From NCBI GenBank assembly GCA_963764465.1, contig CAVXSO010000006.1, positions 496,001 through 560,000 of the forward strand: DNA of 64,000 nt. Reading direction: 5' to 3'. Source of the stretch: JAJXXT01 sp963764465. Lineage in GTDB: Bacteria > Pseudomonadota > Alphaproteobacteria > Acetobacterales > Acetobacteraceae. Each line of letters begins with the position of its first letter. Position 1 is the stretch's first letter. Shown one piece after another: positions 26,607-33,626 of this stretch. The notes under the pieces are model-generated. The model did not search any database, had not been told where the DNA came from, and was given only the letters and a program-made list of their open reading frames with translations. Both the position numbers and the translations under genes were made by a program.

Positions 26607-26927
26607 GAGGCGCGCCGGAGACGCGCTCCTACGGCAACGGCCCCACCGGATCAAGGCCCCACCGGATGGGCCCCCACCGGCCCCGAGAACCCCGGCCGCA
26701 CCAGGCGCCAGCCCCGCCGCCGGCCGGGTCTTTCCCGCTGCTCGCCGCACGCCCCGGCCGCGCCGGCCCGCACCCCGGCCAGCCAAGACTGTTGATTTCT
26801 CGTATCCATGACGCTATGGAAACGGCGTCCGCAGGGGTGTCTTCGGGCAAAAGCGACTCGCAACGACCTTGGTATCATTTGATTCGATACCGGCGTGGCG
26901 GGAGCCCGATCCAGAAAGGAATCGCCC
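26607..26927. other. Intergenic region with a short repeat and an inverted repeat
   Basis: No gene seen. Two ordered elements occur: a 15-16-nt imperfect direct repeat based on GGCCCCACCGGAT at 26639-26680, and the inverted repeat GGTATC (26871-26876) with GATACC (26886-26891). The inverted repeat lies in an A/T-richer stretch about 40 bases before the small plus-strand gene and may be a promoter-associated operator. Confidence 0.45.
26639..26680. repeat. 15-16-nt direct repeat, about 2.7 copies
   Basis: GGCCCCACCGGATCAA, then GGCCCCACCGGATGG, then a partial GCCCCCACCGG. The copies are adjacent and imperfect, upstream of the tRNA-Glu gene. Confidence 0.8.
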
Positions 26928-27119
26928 TTGCACCCCAATGATCGCCCGCATCCTCCCGCGGCAACCCATTTCGCCAACATTCCGCCCGTGCGCTTCGTCC
27001 GCCGGGTGATCCGCTCGCCGGAATACGGCGTGCTCTACATGGGCATCGCGTTCTGGATCGTCGCCGGCACGCTCGGCATCGGCCGGCCCCTGTTCGACAT
27101 CATCGCCGCCCACGTCTGA
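26928..27119 (+). CDS. Small single-span membrane protein
   Basis: A 63-residue protein if started at TTG 26928, chosen because AGAAAGGAA lies just upstream; a GTG at 26895 would add 11 residues. It has a His/Pro-rich start (HPNDRPHPPAATHF), a basic patch (RFVRRVIRSPEYG) and one membrane span (LYMGIAFWIVAGTLGIG). Its function is unknown. A tandem repeat covers the stop codon and a long hairpin lies 68 bases downstream. Confidence 0.6.
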   Translation: MHPNDRPHPPAATHFANIPPVRFVRRVIRSPEYGVLYMGIAFWIVAGTLGIGRPLFDIIAAHV

Positions 27120-27139
27120 ACAGCGCGTCTGAACAGCGC
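27114..27139. repeat. 13-nt direct repeat over a stop codon, 2 copies
   Basis: GTCTGAACAGCGC occurs twice in a row; the first copy carries the TGA stop of the small membrane-protein gene. A third, decayed copy (GTTTCAGCAGCGC) follows at 27140. Confidence 0.85.
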
Positions 27140-27186
27140 GTTTCAGCAGCGCCCCCCAAGACAGCGTCTGTTTGCAACGCCTGAAC

Positions 27187-27210
27187 CCGGCGCCTGAGAC
27201 CAGGCGCCGG
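27187..27210. terminator. Perfect 10-bp hairpin, possible terminator
   Basis: CCGGCGCCTG, loop AGAC, CAGGCGCCGG: a perfect stem of 10 base pairs. It lies between the convergent genes ending at 27119 and 27395, which is where a bidirectional terminator would be. It lacks a T-tract on either strand, so if it terminates it does so by an unusual or factor-dependent route. Confidence 0.45.
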
Positions 27211-27394
27211 AAGGCGCGCGTCCGAAACGCGCCCGCCCGTTTCCGGGGCAGCGCACCTGGGCCGGTTCTCAGGCCCCGCCGGAAGCGCACCCGATCGCGC
27301 TGTCGTCCCCCGCGGCGGTGGCCAGCGGCGCCATGGCGAGCCCGCTCCCGGTCCCGCGGCCAATCGGCCCCGCCGGCGCCATGGCCGGCACGTC

Positions 27395-27736
27395 TCATCG
27401 CCCGAGCGTGATCCGCCCCACCACCCGCAGCCCCGGGTCCAGCAGCACCACCCGGTCCGGCCCGCCGCCCGAAAGCGTCACCGCCAGCAAATCCCCAAAC
27501 CCGCCCACCGAGACGATGCGCGTGCCCGCCGGCTCGTCGAGCACCACGTTGCCGCCCGCCTGCCCCGCCGCGCCGGCATGCAGCAGCGGCACCTGCACGG
27601 ACGCCGCCGGCGGCTGCGGCTTCGCGCCCCCGAAGCGCGCATGGGTCACCCGCTGCACGATCGCCACCACCAGCACGCCGGAGCCGATGATGATCACGAT
27701 CCCCATCGCCACCACCGCCACCTTCAACGCGCGCAT
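27395..27736 (-). CDS. Single-span membrane protein, possibly DUF6476-like
   Basis: A 113-residue protein if started at ATG 27736 (MRALKVAVVAMGIVIIIGSG); an upstream ATG at 27769 would add a low-complexity Met/Gly/Pro stretch. One N-terminal span (VAVVAMGIVIIIGSGVLVVA) is followed by a Pro/Ala linker. A small beta-rich domain comes last, with RIVSVGGFGDLLAVTLSGGG and VVLLDPGLRVVGRITLG. Short alphaproteobacterial proteins beginning MRALK plus a membrane span are annotated DUF6476; I offer this family with limited certainty. It is divergent from rluD. Confidence 0.6.
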   Translation of the reverse strand: MRALKVAVVAMGIVIIIGSGVLVVAIVQRVTHARFGGAKPQPPAASVQVPLLHAGAAGQAGGNVVLDEPAGTRIVSVGGFGDLLAVTLSGGGPDRVVLLDPGLRVVGRITLGR

Positions 27737-27770
27737 CGACCCTGGTCCCATGCCCGGCTCCATTCCCATT

Positions 27771-27812
27771 CAACCAATCCCGCGCAACCAATCCCGCCCA
27801 ACCAATCCAGAC
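27771..27812. repeat. 14-nt tandem repeat in the divergent gap before rluD, 3 copies
   Basis: CAACCAATCCCGCG, CAACCAATCCCGCC and CAACCAATCCAGAC lie end to end between the membrane-protein gene (minus) and rluD (plus), where the promoters of both should be. Regularly spaced CCAAT-like boxes could be protein-binding sites or a repeat expansion. Confidence 0.9.
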
Positions 27813-27845
27813 GGGCGAGTCTCGCGCGCCGGCGCGTCGCGCCCT

Positions 27846-28853
27846 ATGCAGGCGCGCATGTCGGGGAATTCGCCGCCGCGCGCAATCGGGCCGATCGTCG
27901 CCGCCGGACACGAGGCCGGGACCAGGCTCGACCGCTTCCTCGCGGAACACACCGGCCTTACCCGCAACCGTGTCCAGGCGCTGATCGAAGCCGGCCACGT
28001 CCAGGAGGACGGCAAGCCCCAGCCCCGCCCCTCCGCCACGGTCCGCGCCGGCGCCACCTATGGCGTCACGCTGCCGCCGCCCACCCCCGCGCGCCCGACG
28101 CCGCAGAAAATGGACCTCGCCATCCTGTTCGAGGACCGCGACCTCGTGGTGCTGGACAAGCCGGCCGGCCTCGTCGTCCACCCGGCACCAGGCAACGAGG
28201 CCGGCACGCTCGTCAACGCCCTCCTCGCCCATTGCGGCGACACGCTGGAGGGCATCGGTGCCGAGCGCCGTCCCGGCATCGTCCACCGCCTGGACAAGGA
28301 CACCTCCGGCGTCATGGTCGTCGCCAAGACGGAGCTGGCGATGAACCGCCTCGCCGCCGCCTTCGCCTCCCGCGACCTCGAGCGTTCCTACCTCGCCGTC
28401 GCCTGGGGCGTCCCCGCGCCCACAAGCGGCACCATCGAGGCTCCGATCGGCCGCGACCCGCGCGAGCGCAAGCGCATGGCCGTCCTTCCCGCCACCGCCG
28501 GCCGCGGCAAGCCCGCCGTCACCCATTACCGCACGCTCGCCGCCCACGGGCTTGGCGCCAGCCTGCTGGAATGCCGCCTCGCCACCGGCCGCACGCACCA
28601 GATCCGCGTCCACCTCGCCCATCGCGGCCACCCGCTGGTCGGCGACCCGGTCTACCTCCGCCGCATCCCCGCCGCCGCGCGCGGTCTGGAGCCGGCCTTG
28701 CGCGCCCGCCTGCTGGACTTCCCACGCCAGGCCCTGCACGCCACCAGCCTCGGCTTCGCCCACCCGCGCACCGGCGAGAAACTGGCGTTTTCCGCCCCTC
28801 CGCCCGCCGACCTCCAGGGCCTCCTCGATGCTCTCGGGCTCTCGCCGAGTTAA
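27846..28853 (+). CDS. rluD: Ribosomal large-subunit pseudouridine synthase, RluD type
   Basis: A 335-residue enzyme from ATG 27846 (a second in-frame ATG at 27858 gives 331). An N-terminal S4 RNA-binding domain (RLDRFLAEHTGLTRNRVQAL) precedes the catalytic domain. That domain has Asp150 in PGIVHRLDKDTSG and the later motifs GRTHQIRVHLAHRGHPLVGD. It converts uridines in 23S rRNA helix 69 to pseudouridine. It lies directly upstream of rpoH on the same strand, a conserved alphaproteobacterial arrangement. Confidence 0.92.
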   Translation: MQARMSGNSPPRAIGPIVAAGHEAGTRLDRFLAEHTGLTRNRVQALIEAGHVQEDGKPQPRPSATVRAGATYGVTLPPPTPARPTPQKMDLAILFEDRDLVVLDKPAGLVVHPAPGNEAGTLVNALLAHCGDTLEGIGAERRPGIVHRLDKDTSGVMVVAKTELAMNRLAAAFASRDLERSYLAVAWGVPAPTSGTIEAPIGRDPRERKRMAVLPATAGRGKPAVTHYRTLAAHGLGASLLECRLATGRTHQIRVHLAHRGHPLVGDPVYLRRIPAAARGLEPALRARLLDFPRQALHATSLGFAHPRTGEKLAFSAPPPADLQGLLDALGLSPS

Positions 28854-28877
28854 TCCTGACTTCATTGGTCTGGTTTA

Positions 28878-28907
28878 TTGACGCCGGCGCGCCCGCCATC
28901 GTAATCT
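28878..28907 (+). promoter_or_regulatory. Candidate promoter for rpoH
   Basis: TTGACG at 28878-28883 and TAATCT at 28902-28907 with an 18-base spacer, in the gap between rluD and rpoH. The -35 is good, the -10 only fair. It would give a leader of about 210 bases. That leader contains a perfect palindrome CCGTCCGGACGG near 28957-28968 and the hairpin GGGGCG/CGCCCC at about 28932-28952, so it may be structured. Confidence 0.3.
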
Positions 28908-29128
28908 TCGCCCCATGATCGTCTGACCGGCGGGGCGACCGGTGCACGCCCCACCTTCCGTCCGGACGGCGCTGCCAGGGTGGGGCGGCGTCCGGGGCGA
29001 GCGGACCCTGATGCACCGAGGGGGCTCCACCCGAGCCCCGAGCGGCGGCCAGCCGCCCCGTCCTCCGTCGCGCCAACCGGGCACGGAAAGCGGGCAACGG
29101 CCAGCCACGACAAAAGGAGCCTAGACCC

Positions 29129-30049
29129 ATGGCCTCTGGCGTCATCCCCATTGCCCCCGAGGGCAATCTGCAGCGGTATCTCCAGGAGATCCGCAAATTC
29201 CCCATGCTCACGCACGAGGAGGAGCTCGCCCTCTCCCGCAAGTGGCGCGACGAGCACGACAGGGAGGCGGCCAACCGCCTCGTTACCTCGCATCTCCGCC
29301 TGGTCGCCAAGATCGCCATGGGCTACCGCGGCTATGGCCTGCCCGTCGGCGAACTGATCAGCGAGGGCAATGTCGGCATGATGCAGGCCGTCAAGCGCTT
29401 CGACCCGGACCGCGGCTTCCGGCTGGCCACCTACGCCATGTGGTGGATCCGCGCCGCGATCCAGGAATACATCCTGCACTCCTGGTCTCTGGTGAAGATG
29501 GGCACCACCGCGGCGCAGAAGAAGCTTTTCTTCAATCTCAGGCGGTTGAAGGGTCAGATGCAAGCGATCGAGGAGGGCGACCTCAAGCCCGAGCAGGTCG
29601 CCTCCATCGCGAAGACCCTGGGCGTGCCGGAGGCCGACGTCGTCAGCATGAACCGCCGCCTCTCCGCCCCGGACAACAGCCTCAACGCGCCGCTGCGCAC
29701 GGACGGCGAGGGCGAGTGGCAGGACTGGCTGGTGGACGAGACGGAGTCCCAGGAAGAGGCCATGGCCGAGCACGAGGAGCTCTCCGGCCGCAAGGCGCTG
29801 CTCGCCAACGCACTCAAGACACTCAACGACCGCGAGCGCCACATCCTCATCGAGCGCCGGCTGAAGGACAACCCGACGACGCTGGAAGACCTCTCGCAGC
29901 AATACGACATCTCCCGCGAGCGGGTCCGCCAGATCGAGGTCCGCGCCTTCGAGAAGCTGCAGAAGGCGATGCACGCCCAGGTGCTTGAGCAACGTCGCGC
30001 CGTCGCCGCCCACACCGCGGCCCACAAGGCGGCCCACAACCCCGCCTGA
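29129..30049 (+). CDS. rpoH: RNA polymerase sigma-32 (heat-shock sigma factor)
   Basis: A 306-residue sigma-70-family factor. Region 2 contains HLRLVAKIAMGYRGYGLPVG and RFDPDRGFRLATYAMWWIRA. The RpoH box QKKLFFNLRRL at residues 130-140 identifies it as sigma-32 rather than the housekeeping factor. Region 4 has the helix-turn-helix TLEDLSQQYDISRERVRQIE. An Ala/His tail (AHTAAHKAAHNPA) closes it. The ATG follows AAAAGGAG. It directs transcription of chaperone and protease genes; ftsH, usually a regulator of RpoH stability, is also in this window. Confidence 0.96.
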   Translation: MASGVIPIAPEGNLQRYLQEIRKFPMLTHEEELALSRKWRDEHDREAANRLVTSHLRLVAKIAMGYRGYGLPVGELISEGNVGMMQAVKRFDPDRGFRLATYAMWWIRAAIQEYILHSWSLVKMGTTAAQKKLFFNLRRLKGQMQAIEEGDLKPEQVASIAKTLGVPEADVVSMNRRLSAPDNSLNAPLRTDGEGEWQDWLVDETESQEEAMAEHEELSGRKALLANALKTLNDRERHILIERRLKDNPTTLEDLSQQYDISRERVRQIEVRAFEKLQKAMHAQVLEQRRAVAAHTAAHKAAHNPA

Positions 30050-30072
30050 CGCCTGAGACCGGGCCGGCGCCC

Positions 30073-30585
30073 CTACGGCGCCGGTCCCCCGGCGCCATGC
30101 GCCCCCACGTGATACGCGCCCGCGTGATGCGCCCCCGCGTGATGCGCCCCCGCGTGATGCTCGTGGGGCGCCGTCCAGTCCGCCGCCAGCGCCGCGTGCT
30201 CATCGCGCAGCTTCGCCAGCTGGGTCGCGATCCGCGCCTCCATCACCGCCGCCAGCGCCAGCGGTGCCGCCTCCGCCAGCAGCCAGGCCAGCCCCGCCGC
30301 TCCCCAGGCCAGCGGCAGCGCGTTGCCCCCGCCCAGCACGCCGACGGCGCCATCCATCCCCGCGCCCGCGCGCCACAGCGACAGCATCGGCGCGATGCTC
30401 GTCGCCACCCCCGCGAGCAGCACGCAGCGCGCCTCCGCCCGCCATCCCGGCCCAGCCACCGCCACGGCCACCAGCCCCGGCAGCAGCAGCACCCCCGCCA
30501 GCACCGCCAGCCCCGGCGCCGCCACCGCCAGCGCCCCGAGCAGCAAACCCTGCGCCCAGGCGGACTTCGCCCCGCCCGCCCGCAA
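30073..30585 (-). CDS. Polytopic membrane protein with His-rich repeat tail; 5' end shifted out of frame
   Basis: The open frame gives 170 residues from a TTG at 30585. Four to five hydrophobic segments (from GLLLGALAVAAPGLAVLAGV to WGAAGLAWLLAEAAPLALAA) are followed by a short soluble helix (RIATQLAKLRDEHAALAADW). A repeat tail of His-His-Ala-Gly-Ala units comes last and could bind metal. The natural start is probably ATG 30664, 13 bases after the upstream gene: removing one G at 30615 joins a MAGGAKVGGAKVGG start to this frame, giving 196 residues. I do not recognise the family. It appears to form an operon with the kinase-like gene upstream. Confidence 0.6.
   Translation of the reverse strand: MRAGGAKSAWAQGLLLGALAVAAPGLAVLAGVLLLPGLVAVAVAGPGWRAEARCVLLAGVATSIAPMLSLWRAGAGMDGAVGVLGGGNALPLAWGAAGLAWLLAEAAPLALAAVMEARIATQLAKLRDEHAALAADWTAPHEHHAGAHHAGAHHAGAYHVGAHGAGGPAP
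30099..30158. repeat. 15-nt tandem repeat encoding a His-rich tail, 4 copies
   Basis: GCGCCCCCACGTGAT, ACGCGCCCGCGTGAT and two copies of GCGCCCCCGCGTGAT. On the minus strand they encode HVGA-Y, HAGA-H type pentapeptides at the C-terminus of the membrane protein. Confidence 0.95.
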
Positions 30586-30600
30586 CCGTCCCCTGCCAGC

Positions 30601-30663
30601 CTTCGCGCCGCCCAGCCTTCGCGCCGCCCACCTTCGCGCCGCCCACCTTCGCGCCGCCGGCCA
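30601..30663. repeat. 15-nt tandem repeat at the start of the membrane-protein gene, with one 16-nt copy
   Basis: On the minus strand the unit is GGCGGCGCGAAGGTG. Two exact copies are followed by a copy with an extra C (GGCGGCGCGAAGGCTG) and then a partial copy. The extra base (G30615 on the plus strand) shifts the reading frame between ATG 30664 and the membrane-protein frame. Removing it leaves 591 bases, an exact 197 codons. Confidence 0.9.
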
Positions 30664-30677
30664 TCACCTCGTCCCCA

Positions 30678-32690
30678 TCAAACCAGCACCATCGCCAAGG
30701 CCATGATCACCGCCCCCGCCGCGGCCGCCTGCACTGCCTCCAGCGCCGTCGCCCGCGCCCATTCCCGCCGTGCCGGGCGCCCCGAGACCAGCCCCGCGAT
30801 CTCCGTCTCGATCGCCGCCTGCCGCGCCGCCACGCGCGCGGCCTCGCTGCGGTCCGCCTGCCGCGCCAGGTCGTCGTCCAGCGCCTCGAGCAGCCCCGGC
30901 AAATCCCCCGCCTCCACCAACGCCGCCACCCGGCTCGCCAGGTTCTCCCGCCGCACCCGGCTGCGCAGCGCCTGCGCCGCCGGCCGCGCCCGCTCCACCA
31001 GCCAGGAGGCCAGCGCCGGGAACCGCAGCACCTCCGCCCCACGCCGCCGCGGCACCAGCCGCGCCAGCAGGCGCAGCGGCACCAGCGCCGCCTCGCCATC
31101 GCCCGCGGCGAGCGAGGCGAGGTCCGCCTCCGGCCGCCCGTCCCCGCGCGCCGCGAGGAACGCGCCGATCTCGCGGTCCACCGGGCTTGCCTGCGCGGCA
31201 CCCGCATGCCGCGCCGCCGCCTCCAGCGCCGGCAGCAGGTCGGAGGGCGACACCACCAGGCTCCCCGACAGCAGCGGCGAGCGGCACGCCAGCAGCGGCA
31301 GCAGCGCGTAGCGCAGCCGCGCGAGCCCCCCGGCCCAGCCGCGCTCCGCGTGCCACAGCCGCAGCTGCCGCGCCTCGCGCCCCAGCGCCGCGATATCGCA
31401 CCGCGCCCCCCGCGCCTCGGCCCAGGCATGGATCGCATCGAGCCGCACCAGGTCGTCGAGTGCCGTCTCCCGCAGGCCGGAGGCAGCAGCCGCCACCGTT
31501 CCCAGCGCGTCCGGAAACAGCCGCAATCCCCGCCAGGACAGCGGCGCCAGCGGGTCCAGCACGGCGACGGCGCGCATCACCAGCATCGCCTCGCTCGCGG
31601 CGTCGTCCGCGGCGAAACCCGCGAGCTTCTCCTCCAGCTGCTTTGCCAGCCCGGCATCCCCCACCTGCCGGCGCAGCCACAGCCCCACCTCGCCGCCACG
31701 CAGCAGCGCCGCCCCGGCCGCCGGGTGCTCGGCGATCGCGTGCGCCAGGCTGCGCGCCTCCTGCACCTCCGCCCGCGCCACCGTCAGCGGCCGCGCCGCG
31801 CGCCGCTGCGGCCGCAGCGCCACCCGCCGCCCGCGCAGCCCCTGCGGATCGGCGAGCTGCGCGGGCGTCGGGCGGTGCTCCGGGTCCTCCGCCAGCATCC
31901 CGCCCACCAGCTCCGCGATCCCCGCCGGCAGCCGCGCCTCGCCCAGCAGCGCCGGCAGGCTGCCCAGCGCCAGCTTGCGCCGCAGCAGCTCCCCCGGCTC
32001 GATCTCCGCCCACGGCATCCGCCCCAGCGCCAGCGCCACCAGCAGCACGCCCAGCGCATAGACGTCGTCGGCGATCGAGCCCTCGCCGCGCCCCTCGGGC
32101 ACGCAGGCCTCCATGTAGGGCGGCTCGAACCCCGCCGGCTGGCGCGAGGCCGGTGCCGTCGCCCACGCCGCCCCCAGCACCGCGCGCCCCGGCCCCGCGA
32201 ACACGTTGGCCGGCGCGATCGCCCGGTGCGTCACCCCCACATCCGCGAGCCGCCGCAGCACCAGCGCCGCCGGCCGCAGCACCTTGCCGATCAGCATCGC
32301 CTCGGCGAGCGGCGCCCCCGGCTGGAACAGCGCCGGCCCTGGCGGCGAAAGCGCCACCACGCCCCAGGCCGGCCCGGAGGGTGCCTGCACCGGCCCGTGT
32401 GCCAGCGGCGTCAGCAGCCCGTCGATGCCGGTGCCCGAGAGTGCCGCCAGCGCATGCGCCCGCGGCGCCTGGCCCCGCGGCACCAGGATGGTCATCAGCG
32501 CCGGCGCGGGATCGTTGCCCGCCAGCGTATCCCGTGCGCCGTGGCAGGCGAGTTCGAAGCAGGCGCGCGGCAGCACGCGGCTGAAATCGGTTGCGTACCG
32601 ACCACCGACCAGACCATCACGGGCGGCCCCGTCACTGGAGCGCTGGCCACTTCCTGCGACCGCGCTCCCCTGCCCCGTCCTGCCGGACAT
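30678..32690 (-). CDS. Tail-anchored serine/threonine kinase-like protein, probable pseudokinase
   Basis: A 670-residue protein from ATG 32690; a GTG at 32765 would add 25 residues. Residues about 30-240 follow a protein-kinase outline: a hinge-like GVVALSPPGPALF, then HRAIAPANVF at 155-164 where active kinases have HRDxKxxN. LGAAWA stands where DFG should be, EPPYMEA where APE should be, and ADDVYALGVLL matches the alphaF motif. The catalytic Asp, its Lys partner and the DFG Asp are all missing, so catalysis is unlikely. About 400 residues of Ala/Leu/Arg-rich helix follow, and the protein ends in one membrane span (AAGAVIMALAMVLV). The partner gene downstream encodes a membrane protein. Confidence 0.75.
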   Translation of the reverse strand: MSGRTGQGSAVAGSGQRSSDGAARDGLVGGRYATDFSRVLPRACFELACHGARDTLAGNDPAPALMTILVPRGQAPRAHALAALSGTGIDGLLTPLAHGPVQAPSGPAWGVVALSPPGPALFQPGAPLAEAMLIGKVLRPAALVLRRLADVGVTHRAIAPANVFAGPGRAVLGAAWATAPASRQPAGFEPPYMEACVPEGRGEGSIADDVYALGVLLVALALGRMPWAEIEPGELLRRKLALGSLPALLGEARLPAGIAELVGGMLAEDPEHRPTPAQLADPQGLRGRRVALRPQRRAARPLTVARAEVQEARSLAHAIAEHPAAGAALLRGGEVGLWLRRQVGDAGLAKQLEEKLAGFAADDAASEAMLVMRAVAVLDPLAPLSWRGLRLFPDALGTVAAAASGLRETALDDLVRLDAIHAWAEARGARCDIAALGREARQLRLWHAERGWAGGLARLRYALLPLLACRSPLLSGSLVVSPSDLLPALEAAARHAGAAQASPVDREIGAFLAARGDGRPEADLASLAAGDGEAALVPLRLLARLVPRRRGAEVLRFPALASWLVERARPAAQALRSRVRRENLASRVAALVEAGDLPGLLEALDDDLARQADRSEAARVAARQAAIETEIAGLVSGRPARREWARATALEAVQAAAAGAVIMALAMVLV

Positions 32691-32816
32691 GCGCCAACCC
32701 TGCCGCCCGCCGGTTAGCGACGCGCTAACGTCCCGCTCAGTCCGGCCGCGCGCCGCCGCTTGCACCGTCCGCCGCGTCGTGGATTGCTGCGCCCCCTTTC
32801 CGCCGGAGCATCAACC

Positions 32817-33443
32817 ATGGCCTGGGACCACGCGCTGGCCTTCGCCGCCGCCTGCGCGATCTTCCTGCCGATCCCGGGGCCCACCGTGCTCCTGGTGATC
32901 TCCTACGCGCTCGCGCACGGCCGCCGTGCCGCCCTCGCGATGGCCGCGGGCGTCGCCCTCGGCGACTTCACCGCCCTCACCGCCTCGCTCCTGGGCATGG
33001 GCGCCGTCCTCTCGGCCTCGGCGGCCGTCTTCACCGTGCTGCGCTGGGTCGGCGGCGCCTACCTCATCTGGCTCGGCGTCAAGCTATGGCGCGCGCCCGT
33101 CACCGAAGCGCCGGAGGCAGCCGCCCCGGACGTACCGCCGCTGCGCATGGCCGCCCACGCCTACGCCGTCACCGCGCTGAACCCGAAGAGCATCGTCTTC
33201 TTCGTCGCCTTCGTGCCCCAGTTCATCGACCCGCGGCATGCCTACGCCCCGCAGGCGATGGAGATCGTCGCGATCTTCGTCACGCTTGCCGCCATCAACG
33301 CCGGCCTCTACGCGCTGCTCGCCGCCACCGCCCGCCAGCGCCTGCGCCGCCGCTCCGTCCGCCGCGCCATGAACCGAACCGGCGGCACCATCCTCGCCGG
33401 CGCCGGGCTCCTGGCCATCACCCTCGGCCGAGCCGGCGGCTGA
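32817..33443 (+). CDS. LysE/RhtB-family amino-acid exporter
   Basis: ATG 32817, preceded by GGAG, gives 208 residues with about six membrane spans. IFLPIPGPTVLLVISYALAH near the start is the family motif (GPx5), then GVALGDF, AYLIWLGVKLWRAP and LNPKSIVFFVAFVPQFID. Members export homoserine, threonine, lysine or other amino acids; the substrate cannot be read from the sequence. It is divergent from the kinase-like operon. Confidence 0.92.
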   Translation: MAWDHALAFAAACAIFLPIPGPTVLLVISYALAHGRRAALAMAAGVALGDFTALTASLLGMGAVLSASAAVFTVLRWVGGAYLIWLGVKLWRAPVTEAPEAAAPDVPPLRMAAHAYAVTALNPKSIVFFVAFVPQFIDPRHAYAPQAMEIVAIFVTLAAINAGLYALLAATARQRLRRRSVRRAMNRTGGTILAGAGLLAITLGRAGG

Positions 33444-33626
33444 CCCACTCGAGACCATCGCGACGCATCAGGCTGTCCGGGGCCGACGCCGTCGCGATGG
33501 CGCGCTCTGCCTCAGCGCCCCTTTCAGTCGCGGCGGCGCGCCATGAGCCTACCCCTCGACCAGTTCCGGCCCCGCGATCCTGTCATCCCGCCTCTGTGCC
33601 GTTCCCCTGCGCCGGCGACGGCCTGG

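Noticed and set aside
27318..27845. Upstream extension of rluD to an ATG at 27318
   Set aside because: It would run opposite the membrane-protein gene and add a Ser/Pro/Thr-rich stretch foreign to the family; the S4 domain begins just after ATG 27846.
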